Of a stretch of 64,000 nucleotides of DNA, positions 53,431 to 61,080 are shown one piece after another. The notes beneath the pieces are model-generated. The model made no database searches and had not been told where the DNA came from. It saw only the letters and a program-made list of their open reading frames with translations. The position numbers and the translations under genes are program-made. The stretch is from Flavobacteriaceae bacterium (lineage in GTDB: Bacteria; Bacteroidota; Bacteroidia; Flavobacteriales; Flavobacteriaceae), in contig SIHP01000011.1 of assembly GCA_004762155.1 (NCBI GenBank), positions 1 to 64,000 of the forward strand. Direction: 5' to 3'. How positions within the stretch are numbered: position 1 is the stretch's first letter; every line of letters starts with the position of its first letter.

Positions 53431-53583
53431 AGCCCACCCTAACCCTCCCGAAGGGAGGGAACTATAATCGTTATGGAAAATGTTCTACAGGGTTTAATGG
53501 AAGTAAAAAAATGAAAACAACTAATAATAAAGATAAAAGTGCTGCTCCGCAGCGTCTCCCTTCGGGAGGTCGTGGGCCTTTTT
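53431..53583. repeat. MITE-like inverted-repeat element overlapping trpF
   Basis: The left arm (AGCCCACCCTAACCCTCCCG) and right arm (ending GTGGGCCT near 53580) read as inverted copies of each other, with CCCTCCC / GGGAGGG hairpins inside. About 95 bases lie between the arms. They hold a GCTGCTCCGCAGC hairpin and the start codon of trpF, so the element extends into the trpF reading frame. It resembles the palindromes seen after trpG. Confidence 0.65.
53473..53514 (+). CDS. Tiny ORF ahead of trpF
   Basis: A 13-codon reading frame (MENVLQGLMEVKK) inside the inverted-repeat element. Its stop overlaps the trpF start as ATGA, so it could help ribosomes start trpF. Whether it is translated is not known. 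Confidence 0.35.
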   Translation: MENVLQGLMEVKK

Positions 53584-54248
53584 TAAAAGTATGCGGAATG
53601 AAGTATGTAGATAATATTCAGCAAGTAGCCGAGTTACAACCTGATTATTTAGGATTCATTTTTTACGAAAAATCTAAAAGAAATTTTGAAGGGATTATTC
53701 CTGAAATTCCAAAATCAATAAAAAAAACAGGCGTTTTTGTAAATGAAATTCCTGAGATTTTAGTGTCTTTGGTTGATGAATATCAATTACAAGCGATACA
53801 ATTACATGGAGATGAGCCTGTGGAGTATATTCAGCAATTAAAAAAGTTATTTGCAGAAAGACTAGAGGCAATGTCACCAAAGTTAAAGTCGAGAACCAAG
53901 CCTGTAGAAATCATAAAAGTATTCGGAATTAAAGAAGAATTCGATTTTAGTGTTTTAGAAGCTTACGAAGAGGAAGTAGATTTTTTCTTATTTGATACCA
54001 AAGGAAAAGAACGAGGAGGTAACGGAGTAACGTTTAATTGGCAGGTTTTAAATAATTATAATTCTAAAAAAACATTCTTTTTAAGTGGAGGAATAGGAGT
54101 AGAGGAAGTTGATGCCGTAAACAAGATTTTAAAAACGGATTTACCAGTATATGCTTTAGATGTAAATAGCAGGTTTGAAACAAAACCAGGTTTAAAATCG
54201 ATAGAGAAATTAAAGAAGTTTATAAAGAAAGTAGAAAAGAGTTTATAA
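53511..54248 (+). CDS. trpF: Phosphoribosylanthranilate isomerase
   Basis: A 245-residue TIM-barrel isomerase. The true core starts at LKVCGMKYVDNI (residue about 25), where other TrpF proteins begin. The first 24 residues (MKTTNNKDKSAAPQRLPSGG and so on) are encoded by a palindromic repeat element and have no counterpart in the family. Downstream motifs are YLGFIFYEKSKRNF, KKTGVFVNEIPE, IQLHGDEPVEYIQQL, FLFDTKG and LSGGIGVEEVDAV. A charged insert near residue 125 (LEAMSPKLKSRTKP) is also longer than usual. The repeat seems to provide the start codon. Confidence 0.92.
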   Translation: MKTTNNKDKSAAPQRLPSGGRGPFLKVCGMKYVDNIQQVAELQPDYLGFIFYEKSKRNFEGIIPEIPKSIKKTGVFVNEIPEILVSLVDEYQLQAIQLHGDEPVEYIQQLKKLFAERLEAMSPKLKSRTKPVEIIKVFGIKEEFDFSVLEAYEEEVDFFLFDTKGKERGGNGVTFNWQVLNNYNSKKTFFLSGGIGVEEVDAVNKILKTDLPVYALDVNSRFETKPGLKSIEKLKKFIKKVEKSL

Positions 54249-54252
54249 TAAA

Positions 54253-54681
54253 ATGAAAGAGCCTAAATTTAGATTTGTTCCTAAGTTGGTTATAGAAGAA
54301 TTAGTTTCTAAATATAATTTCGAGTATTCCGATTGGATGCAAGATTGGCCCTATGAAATAGCAAATTCTAAAGAAATAAATCATTATTTTAAATACTATG
54401 AAGATGAAATCAATGAAGATAAAAAATTTGGTTTAATGCAGATGCTAATTCAGGCACTAAATGATATTGAAGATGATAATGATTTTAATAGAAAGTGGAT
54501 TTTGTTAAATGAAAAAATAATTAAGGATTTTAAAATCCATGAGTACACAATTTATTATTGGTCTTGTTTTGGTTTGAATCTAATTGATTGTTGGAAAATA
54601 ACACCAAATATGAGAGAACTATGGGATCAGGTAAAGAATCAAAATATCAAACAAATAAACAACAACACAACAATAAAATAG
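54253..54681 (+). CDS. Unrecognised small protein in the trp operon
   Basis: A 142-residue acidic and aromatic-rich protein (for example YSDWMQDWPYEIANSKEINH and EYTIYYWSCFGLNLIDCW) without a signal peptide or membrane segment. I do not recognise the family. The composition resembles the small cytoplasmic proteins often found as toxin immunity or orphan genes, but that is only a resemblance. It lies 4 bases after trpF and is surely on the trp transcript. Confidence 0.6.
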   Translation: MKEPKFRFVPKLVIEELVSKYNFEYSDWMQDWPYEIANSKEINHYFKYYEDEINEDKKFGLMQMLIQALNDIEDDNDFNRKWILLNEKIIKDFKIHEYTIYYWSCFGLNLIDCWKITPNMRELWDQVKNQNIKQINNNTTIK

Positions 54682-54738
54682 TTAGCGGTTTTAAGATGTA
54701 CAAACAATCAGTAGCCAAAAACTAAAAATCAAAAAAAA

Positions 54739-55917
54739 ATGAAGTATAATCCAGATGAAAACGGATATTTCGGACAATTCGGAGGCGCATTTATTCCAGA
54801 ATTATTATATCCAAATGTAAAAGAGATTGAAGATAATTATATAAATATTATCGAATCAGCCGAATTTCAAAAAGAATATAGAGACTTATTAAAAGATTAT
54901 GTTGGGCGTCCAACACCTTTGTATTATGCAAAACGTTTGTCAGCAAAATATAAATCACATATTTATCTAAAACGTGAAGATTTAAATCATACTGGTGCAC
55001 ATAAAGTTAACAATACAGTTGGTCAAATTTTAATAGCAAAAAAGTTAGGTAAAACTAAAATTATTGCAGAAACAGGCGCAGGACAACACGGAGTTGCAAC
55101 AGCTACAGTTTGTGCTTTAATGGGCTTAGAGTGTACTGTATTTATGGGAGAAGTTGATATTGAACGTCAAGCTCCAAATGTAGCGCGTATGAAAATGTTA
55201 GGAGCCAAAGTAGTTCCTGCAACAAGCGGAAGTAAAACCCTTAAAGACGCAACTAACGAAGCGATTCGTTATTGGATTCAAAATCCGGAAACGTTTTATT
55301 TAATTGGTTCTGTTGTTGGTCCACATCCGCATCCAGATATGGTGGCGCGTTTACAAGCCATTATTTCAGAAGAAATGAGATGGCAATTAAAAGAAAAAAC
55401 AGGAAAAGAAGAACCAGATACGATTATCGCTTGTGTTGGTGGTGGAAGTAATGCTGCTGGTGCTTTTTATCATTATTTAGAAGATGAGAATGTAGAATTA
55501 ATAGCTGTTGAAGCTGCAGGTTTAGGAGTAGATTCTGGTGAAAGTGCAGCAACCTCTCAATTAGGAGAAGTTGGTGTTATACACGGAAGTAAAACTATTT
55601 TAATGCAAGATGAATACGGACAAATAGTGGAGCCTTATTCAATTTCAGCAGGATTAGATTATCCTGGAGTTGGACCTTTACATGCATTTTTGTTTGAAAC
55701 TAAGAGAGCAAAGTTTATGAATGCTACGGATAAAGAAGCATTAACAGCGGGTTATGAATTATCTCGTTTAGAAGGGATTATTCCTGCTTTAGAATCGTCT
55801 CATGCTTTGGCCGTTTTACCAAAATTAGATTTAAAGGAAGATCAAGTAGTGATTTTAAATTTATCGGGTAGAGGGGATAAAGATTTAGAGACTTTTATTA
55901 AGCATTTAGACGAGTAA
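54739..55917 (+). CDS. trpB: Tryptophan synthase beta chain
   Basis: A 392-residue PLP enzyme that joins indole and serine. The PLP-binding Lys is in LNHTGAHKVNNTVGQ, the phosphate-binding loop is CVGGGSNAAGAF, and the start GYFGQFGGAFIPELLYPN is a hallmark of the major TrpB1 type. GRPTPLYYAKRLS and LKREDLNHTG are in order. Length and both ends are normal. Together with TrpA it forms the alpha2beta2 complex. Confidence 0.97.
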   Translation: MKYNPDENGYFGQFGGAFIPELLYPNVKEIEDNYINIIESAEFQKEYRDLLKDYVGRPTPLYYAKRLSAKYKSHIYLKREDLNHTGAHKVNNTVGQILIAKKLGKTKIIAETGAGQHGVATATVCALMGLECTVFMGEVDIERQAPNVARMKMLGAKVVPATSGSKTLKDATNEAIRYWIQNPETFYLIGSVVGPHPHPDMVARLQAIISEEMRWQLKEKTGKEEPDTIIACVGGGSNAAGAFYHYLEDENVELIAVEAAGLGVDSGESAATSQLGEVGVIHGSKTILMQDEYGQIVEPYSISAGLDYPGVGPLHAFLFETKRAKFMNATDKEALTAGYELSRLEGIIPALESSHALAVLPKLDLKEDQVVILNLSGRGDKDLETFIKHLDE

Positions 55918-55935
55918 GATTTAGTAAAAAGTAAT

Positions 55936-56004
55936 TTCGACTTCGCTCAATCACCAGATTGAAGTTTAAAAAGAATACAAAAACGGTCGCTGAGCGCAGT
56001 CGAA
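55936..56004. repeat. Palindromic repeat upstream of trpA
   Basis: TTCGACTTCGCTCA (55936-55949) and TGAGCGCAGTCGAA (55991-56004) pair with one mismatch over 14 bases and enclose 41 bases. It lies between trpB and trpA; a single copy of the arm also occurs at 10642. It has the form of a REP-like element. Confidence 0.75.
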
Positions 56005-56024
56005 GCGAAAACAACCAAAAAACA

Positions 56025-56792
56025 ATGAATTCAATTCAACATATATTTCAGCAAAAAGATAAAAACTTATTATCTATTTATTTTACTTGTGGATTTCCTG
56101 AGTTAAATGATACTGGTAAAGTAATACAAGAATTAGAAAAAAGTGGTATCGATTTTATAGAAGTTGGTTTACCATATTCAGATCCAATGGCAGATGGACC
56201 AACGATTCAATATAGTAGTTCAGTTGCCTTAAAAAATGGCGTTAATTTAGATGTAATTTTTGAGCAATTACTAGCCATAAAAGATTCAAATAAAACGCCA
56301 TTAGTGTTAATGGGATATTTTAATCAATTATTAAAATATGGTGAAGATGCTTTTTGTCAGAAAGTAAAAGATTGCGGAATAGATACTGTAATTTTCCCCG
56401 ATTTGCCAATGGTAGAATATGAGAATCATTATAAAACCTTATTTGCAAAATACGGAATTACGAATGTGTTTTTAATAACACCACATACTTCAGAAGATAG
56501 AATTAGAAAAATTGATAGTTTAACAGATGCATTTATTTATGTAGTTGCATCAGCATCAATTACTGGTGCAAAAGGAGATGTTTCTAATGCACAGGTAGCT
56601 TATTTTAAACGTATTAAAGCCATGAATTTAAAAAGTAAATTAATTATTGGTTTTGGTATTTCTGATAATAAAACATTTACAACAGCTTGCGAATATGCTA
56701 ACGGAGCGATTATTGGTTCTGCATTTATTAAAAGTATAGACAGTACTGGAGTTAATGGTATTGGTGATTTTGTAAAAGGAGTTTTAGGTTAG
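56025..56792 (+). CDS. trpA: Tryptophan synthase alpha chain
   Basis: A 255-residue TIM-barrel enzyme that splits indole-3-glycerol phosphate. The catalytic Glu lies in FIEVGLPYSDPMADGP and the catalytic Asp in the same loop system; SITGAKG and the GFGISDN phosphate loop follow. The start is the ATG at 56025 (MNSIQHIFQQ). A longer in-frame ORF from a TTG at 55959 would translate the palindrome (TVAERSRSENN) and is not credible. It is the last trp gene. Confidence 0.95.
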   Translation: MNSIQHIFQQKDKNLLSIYFTCGFPELNDTGKVIQELEKSGIDFIEVGLPYSDPMADGPTIQYSSSVALKNGVNLDVIFEQLLAIKDSNKTPLVLMGYFNQLLKYGEDAFCQKVKDCGIDTVIFPDLPMVEYENHYKTLFAKYGITNVFLITPHTSEDRIRKIDSLTDAFIYVVASASITGAKGDVSNAQVAYFKRIKAMNLKSKLIIGFGISDNKTFTTACEYANGAIIGSAFIKSIDSTGVNGIGDFVKGVLG

Positions 56793-56800
56793 GTTTTAAA

Positions 56801-57213
56801 ATGAAAGCAGATATAATTGATAGAGGTTATTTATTAAAAGGAAAGCCATCAAAAAAATGGAGATTTTTCTCTTTGATATTAATAATTATTTATGGAGGTT
56901 GTATTTTTTTTCAAGATAATTCAATAGCTAACGATGTAGTAAATATCTTTTTGGTTCTGAATTTTCTAGTGTTTTTTATTGACAGTGTTTTATTTACAAG
57001 ATCTGGTGAACTGGAGATAAAAGATGATATATTAATAATAAAAGAAAAAAATAAAGAAGAAAAAACAATTGATTTAATGAATGTAGAAGAAGTTTTTTTG
57101 CAAAAGAAGAAGATAACTTTTATTTCTTTCAAGTAAAAGATGAAAAGTCCACAATTGAATTCAAAGATGTTTATGTTATAGATTTAAAGAATATACACAT
57201 AGATCAGAAATAG
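56801..57213 (+). pseudogene. Small membrane protein, frameshifted
   Basis: The first frame encodes 111 residues with two membrane segments (about 24-41 and 49-63), then a beta-rich tail (GELEIKDDILIIKEKNKEEK). The frame stops at 57136, but the -1 frame continues the same kind of sequence from about 57110 as DNFYFFQVKDEKSTIEFKD to a stop at 57211-57213. A one-base loss in the T-run (57092-57098) or the A/G-rich run after it explains this. Restored, the protein would have about 137 residues, with a PH-domain-like end. It could also be a sequencing error. It follows trpA closely. Confidence 0.6.
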
Positions 57214-57378
57214 GAATTAAAAGAATAAAAGAACAAAGGATAAGTTTAAGAATAAGTATAAATCCCAAGAATGGTTGAATTTTAAATTTTTGACTTATTC
57301 AAATAATTGTTTTTATTTTGGATATATAATTTTTTGTTAAAACGTGTTTTTTTTATCAAATTGTATGTTATTTGTTGT

Positions 57379-57386
57379 TATATTTG
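57379..57386 (+). promoter_or_regulatory. Possible -7 element of the GG-leader peptide gene
   Basis: TATATTTG matches TAnnTTTG exactly, 16 bases before the start codon at 57403. A TTG lies at 57361-57363, 15 bases further up, a little closer than the usual spacing. Confidence 0.5.
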
Positions 57387-57402
57387 AGTAAACTATTAAA
57401 TT

Positions 57403-57609
57403 ATGTCTAAAATGTTAAAAAAAATTAAACAATTCGAAGGTGGTAAATTATTATCAAAAAAAGAACAATTAGAAGTTAAAGGAGGTTTTTATACTTATAA
57501 CATAAACGGTTATACTGTATATTGTATAAATGAAGTAGATCCAGCTGATTTTGGAAACATTTGTAGAAGTACAATGTGTTTAGTACCCGTTGAACTTTGT
57601 GGAATATAA
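57403..57609 (+). CDS. Double-glycine-leader peptide, possible RiPP or bacteriocin precursor
   Basis: A 68-residue peptide. Residues 1 to about 28 form a charged leader ending KKEQLEVKGG, with the double Gly at which PCAT-type peptidase/ABC transporters cut. The remaining core of about 40 residues has four Cys (VYCINE, NICRS, TMCLV, ELCGI) and many hydrophobic residues, so disulfide or thioether rings are possible. The leader resembles the natural-product precursors of Bacteroidota with a Lys/Glu-rich leader before GG. No modifying enzyme or transporter lies nearby, so maturation would need genes elsewhere. It is probably transcribed alone. Confidence 0.7.
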   Translation: MSKMLKKIKQFEGGKLLSKKEQLEVKGGFYTYNINGYTVYCINEVDPADFGNICRSTMCLVPVELCGI

Positions 57610-57660
57610 TCATTTTTAGAGCTTAAATTTTTTTGCTAAGTAAAAAATGTTATTAAAATA

Positions 57661-57698
57661 AATAACCCTCACAGTTTTTTAAAACTGTGAGGGTTATT
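57661..57698. terminator. Terminator behind the GG-leader peptide gene
   Basis: AATAACCCTCACAGTTTT and AAAACTGTGAGGGTTATT form a perfect 18-bp stem. T-rich sequence follows on both strands, although the run is short on the plus strand. Confidence 0.75.
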
Positions 57699-57727
57699 CT
57701 TATAAATAAAGTTAAAATTATTTATAC

Positions 57728-57817
57728 TTAAGATGAAGTAGAATTCTCAATAATTTCATCAAGAAAAGTTAAAAATTCTAGCTGCTCTTTTTCTAGGTTT
57801 TGTGAATCAGGCTTCAT
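57728..57817 (-). CDS. Possible 29-residue small protein
   Basis: A minus-strand frame from ATG at 57815-57817 to TAA encodes MKPDSQNLEKEQLEFLTFL followed by DEIIENSTSS, an acidic amphipathic helix. It lies in a 359-base gap between the GG-leader gene and the next gene and is too short for normal gene calling. It has no recognised family, so translation is uncertain. The remaining gap holds only an imperfect AT-rich hairpin. Confidence 0.3.
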   Translation of the reverse strand: MKPDSQNLEKEQLEFLTFLDEIIENSTSS

Positions 57818-57968
57818 AAGTAATTGGGGTTTAGGGATTAATTTTTAAAAAGTATCATACCTACTTTTCAATAAAATAAAAGTATGTTTTTTAAGAGTAT
57901 TATTTATTAACCTATGTTTAAAGACGAAACAGCCTAGTTATATTTTAAATATCAGAAGAATCTAACAA

Positions 57969-58319
57969 TTAAATCTCATTATTCACATCAGTAATTTTTC
58001 TGGTATAATAATCCAATATTTTAAGCAGTAATATTGTTGTTTCTTCAACAGATTTAGAGTAAATAATGTTAAAAGGAATCTCCCAGTTTTCATTTAAAAT
58101 AATATAAATCCTAAATTCTCCTTTGTTTGATGCCATATCTCCATACCAACCTAGATCAATAATAACATCATCTTTTGGAAATGAACATTGTAATAAATCT
58201 TCATTTAAGTATTTTAAGCTATTTGTTTTATTGAAAGATTCTAAAGGATCATAATTATAAAAATCATGATTAATAATAGTACAATCTTTAGGGAAGTTTA
58301 TATTTTGAATTTCAATCAT
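57969..58319 (-). CDS. Unrecognised 116-residue protein
   Basis: A small cytoplasmic protein (no signal or membrane segment) with DVIIDLGWYGDMASNKGEFRI and NENWEIPFNIIYSKSVEETT as its most regular parts. The alternating strand/helix pattern and the conserved-looking GWYGD are reminiscent of small immunity proteins, but I cannot name a family. It is divergent from the SDR gene and stands alone. Confidence 0.55.
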   Translation of the reverse strand: MIEIQNINFPKDCTIINHDFYNYDPLESFNKTNSLKYLNEDLLQCSFPKDDVIIDLGWYGDMASNKGEFRIYIILNENWEIPFNIIYSKSVEETTILLLKILDYYTRKITDVNNEI

Positions 58320-58428
58320 TCTTAAAAAAGCCTTTAGAGCAAGTAAAGATACTAAAACAAACAGATTTTAGTCTTTATTAGTAACTTTAAAACTCTAAAG
58401 TTTTTAAACAAAAATAGTATTAAATTTA

Positions 58429-58480
58429 TTTGGAATAAACGTTCTGTTATTTGTATGTTTGCATAACGGAATGATCATTC
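58429..58480 (+). promoter_or_regulatory. SDR/TetR promoter with palindromic operator
   Basis: TTTG (58429-58432) and TATGTTTG (58454-58461) form a good -33 / -7 pair with 21 bases between. The perfect 12-base palindrome GAATGATCATTC (58469-58480) covers the expected transcription start. Its shape suits a TetR dimer. The TetR gene at 59342 is the obvious candidate. Confidence 0.7.
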
Positions 58481-58510
58481 TAATATAATAACAATTAAAA
58501 ATAAATAATA

Positions 58511-59266
58511 ATGAGTACATTAAACGGAAAAATAGCAGTAGTAACAGGAGGTAATAGCGGTATCGGTTATGCATCAGCAAAAGAATTTAAAAGCCAAGGA
58601 GCACAGGTTGTTATAACTGGTAGAAATTCTGAAAAAGTTGAATTAGCAGCAAAAGAACTTGGAGTAAAAGGTATTGTAGCAGATGTTAAAAATATTTCGG
58701 CTATAGAAAATTTAGTAGCGCAGGTAAAAGAATCTTTTGGAAAGGTTGATGTTTTGTTTGTAAACGCAGGTATTTTTCAGCCAGCTCCAGTTGGTCAAAT
58801 AAGTGAAGAAATGTTTGATCATCAAATAGGAATTAATTTTAAAGGTGCTGTGTTTACAACAGAAAAGTTTTTACCAATTTTAAATGATGGAGCATCAATT
58901 ATTAATTTATCATCTGTAAATGCTTACACAGGAATGCCAAATACAGCAGTTTATGCAGCTTCAAAAGCAGCGTTAAATTCTTATACAAGAACTGCAGCAA
59001 CGGAATTAGCATCAAGAAAAATTAGAATAAACGCTGTAAATCCAGGACCAGTTTATACTCCAATTTTTGAGAAAACAGGAATGAACGAGGAACAATTAAA
59101 AGGACTTTCAGAAGCGATGGAAAATCGCATTCCGTTGAAACGATTTGGACAACCTGAAGATATTGCTAAATTAGTAACATTTTTAGCTTCTGATGACGCT
59201 TCATTTATTACTGGTAGTGAATATAATATAGATGGAGGAATTAATATTAATCCATTGTTAGGATAG
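58511..59266 (+). CDS. SDR family oxidoreductase
   Basis: A 251-residue short-chain dehydrogenase. The cofactor loop TGGNSGIGYASAKEF (TGxxxGIG) is at the start, followed by NAGIF (NAG) and the catalytic set Ser (INLSSVNAYTG), Tyr and Lys (VYAASKAALNS). NPGPVYTPIF and the C-terminal GSEYNIDGG are typical. The residue after the second strand (TGRNSEKV, with Arg) suggests NADPH preference. The substrate is unknown. It is followed by the TetR regulator 75 bases later and has a palindrome at its promoter, so it is probably repressed by that regulator until a ligand appears. Confidence 0.9.
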   Translation: MSTLNGKIAVVTGGNSGIGYASAKEFKSQGAQVVITGRNSEKVELAAKELGVKGIVADVKNISAIENLVAQVKESFGKVDVLFVNAGIFQPAPVGQISEEMFDHQIGINFKGAVFTTEKFLPILNDGASIINLSSVNAYTGMPNTAVYAASKAALNSYTRTAATELASRKIRINAVNPGPVYTPIFEKTGMNEEQLKGLSEAMENRIPLKRFGQPEDIAKLVTFLASDDASFITGSEYNIDGGININPLLG

Positions 59267-59341
59267 TTTTTTATTGAAAAAAAACTAATTACAAAATTAT
59301 ATATTTGTGGAAGCAATTTTGCTTCCACTTTTTTTATAAAT

Positions 59342-59923
59342 ATGCCAAGAGTTAAATTATTTGATGAAAATGAAGTCTTAAAAAAAGCAATGTATTTGTT
59401 TTGGAAAAAAGGCTACGCAGCTACTTCTATACAAGATATGGTTACTTGCTTAGGAATTAATAGAGCAAGTTTATATGATACTTTTGGGGGAAAGGAGCAG
59501 TTGTTTAAAAAATCATTTGAATTATATAGAAGAACAAATATAGAAAGTTTAACCACTTTTTTTCAAAACTATCCAAATATAAAAGAAGGATTTTCGGAGC
59601 TTTTTAATAATGCGATTAAAGAGGCTGTTAGTGATAATGATTGCAAAGGTTGTTTTGTTGTAAACACAATAACAGAACTGATTCCTAATGATGAAAGTTT
59701 GATTATAGTTTTAGAAAAGAATAAGCAAGATTTTGAAAATTTGTTTTATGAATATCTTCTAAAAGGAAAAGAAGAAGGTCAGTTAAAAACAGATCAAAAT
59801 TTAAAATCTCTTTCCGCTCTTTTCTATACGATTCACAATGGTATTGGAGTTGTGTCTAAAGTAAGTCCAAATAAAAAAGAATTAGCTGCTTCAATAGATG
59901 TTGCGTTGTCTTTATTATGGTAA
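59342..59923 (+). CDS. TetR/AcrR family regulator
   Basis: A 193-residue repressor. The N-terminal DNA-binding domain is clear: VLKKAMYLFWKKGYAATSIQ followed by DMVTCLGINRASLYDTFGGK and ELFKKSFELYRR. The rest is the helical ligand domain, with a GCFVVNTITEL segment resembling the YbiH/AcrR-like C-terminal domains. It lies 75 bases downstream of the SDR gene on the same strand, so it is likely part of the same transcript and regulates it through the palindrome at 58469-58480. The ligand is unknown; electrophiles are common for such pairs. Confidence 0.9.
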   Translation: MPRVKLFDENEVLKKAMYLFWKKGYAATSIQDMVTCLGINRASLYDTFGGKEQLFKKSFELYRRTNIESLTTFFQNYPNIKEGFSELFNNAIKEAVSDNDCKGCFVVNTITELIPNDESLIIVLEKNKQDFENLFYEYLLKGKEEGQLKTDQNLKSLSALFYTIHNGIGVVSKVSPNKKELAASIDVALSLLW

Positions 59924-59998
59924 AGATTTAGAATAGTATTAAAAAATAATCCGCTTAATTTTATTTTAGAAAAAAGCTAAACGGATTTTATACATAGT

Positions 59999-60979
59999 TT
60001 ATTCCACAGTTTCAAACGAAGCTATATTATAAACATCTTCAGTAATTTCTTGTTGTAAAACAACAATATCAATATTTCCAAAATCATCCGTTCGTATATA
60101 GTTTGGTTCTGGTAAATAACGTAATTGTAAATGCGGATGGTAAATGGTTTTTCTACCTTTACGATAATAGGCGCACATTACAGAAAAACTACTGTTAGAG
60201 CAAATTAAAATATCAGCTGTTACAAAAGCTTTAAATATATTATGAATTTGATCGTAATTTTTTTCTTCTCTATTAGAACCAATTAAAACCTTGGTGTTTT
60301 GTCTATTTTCAAAACGTTCTAAAATAGCTTCTGAGTTTGCATTTTCAGTATAAATACTAAAGTTTACATTTCCAATTCCGTAGGCTTTTTCTATATGGAT
60401 TAAAATATTTTCGTAATAATCCATATCAAACATATAACGAACTGCAAAAGGTGTAGAAAAATGACTTGGGTATTTTTCCTTGTCGTAATCCGTTCCTCTG
60501 TTAATGTGCATTGCAACTTCTATAGGCGATTTATAATACGTAATTTTTAAATTGTGTAAATCGTTGAAATTTTTAGAAGTTTCTTCTTGAATTTCTGCAA
60601 AAATATTTCGAACGGTATTTCCGTTTTGATACCAAGGAATGGTTTGAAAAGGATGAATTCTTAACGCATTTTCTAAAATTACCAAGGTGTTTTCATCGCT
60701 TTCTGGCAAGGCTTTTTTAAAATAATCTTGCAATTCATCATAGTCATCAATACCACACCAAAGCGGTCCTTCAACGCGTATAATATTTTTGTATTTCGCT
60801 TTTCGATCTGTTTTTTCAACAACAGTACAATTGTATCCCAATCCAAAATAATCTAAATATTCATACGGAGTATGTACATAATTAAGGTTGAATAATTTTC
60901 CAATAGTAAGTCCACCCAAAGCATCTTTTAATTGATGTCCGTGGTTTCCGCCTGAGGTAAATTCTATGGTGAAATCCAT
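59999..60979 (-). CDS. GT11/fucosyltransferase-like glycosyltransferase
   Basis: A 326-residue protein with features of the GT11/GT23/NodZ superfamily. The nucleotide-binding HRGD-like motif appears as VAMHINRGTDYD, and the C-terminal motif as ILICSNSSFSVMCAYYRKG, matching the NSTFSWW-like box of GT11 enzymes. The N-terminus GGNHGHQLKDALGGLTIGKL is like the family start with its Gly-rich loop. GDP-fucose is the usual donor in this group, but the donor here is a guess. It is the last gene of the minus-strand glycan cluster. Confidence 0.65.
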   Translation of the reverse strand: MDFTIEFTSGGNHGHQLKDALGGLTIGKLFNLNYVHTPYEYLDYFGLGYNCTVVEKTDRKAKYKNIIRVEGPLWCGIDDYDELQDYFKKALPESDENTLVILENALRIHPFQTIPWYQNGNTVRNIFAEIQEETSKNFNDLHNLKITYYKSPIEVAMHINRGTDYDKEKYPSHFSTPFAVRYMFDMDYYENILIHIEKAYGIGNVNFSIYTENANSEAILERFENRQNTKVLIGSNREEKNYDQIHNIFKAFVTADILICSNSSFSVMCAYYRKGRKTIYHPHLQLRYLPEPNYIRTDDFGNIDIVVLQQEITEDVYNIASFETVE

Positions 60980-61080
60980 TTCTGTAGTTTTTAGTTTTGT
61001 TAGGTTAAAAGTTGTTTTTATAGGTTTAAAGCGACATTAGATATTCTTAAAGATTAGTTTATCCTGTAATTAAACTCACT

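Noticed and set aside
55959..56024. N-terminal extension of trpA from a TTG codon
   Set aside because: It would translate a palindromic repeat (TVAERSRSENN) that is absent from TrpA proteins; the ATG at 56025 gives the normal start.
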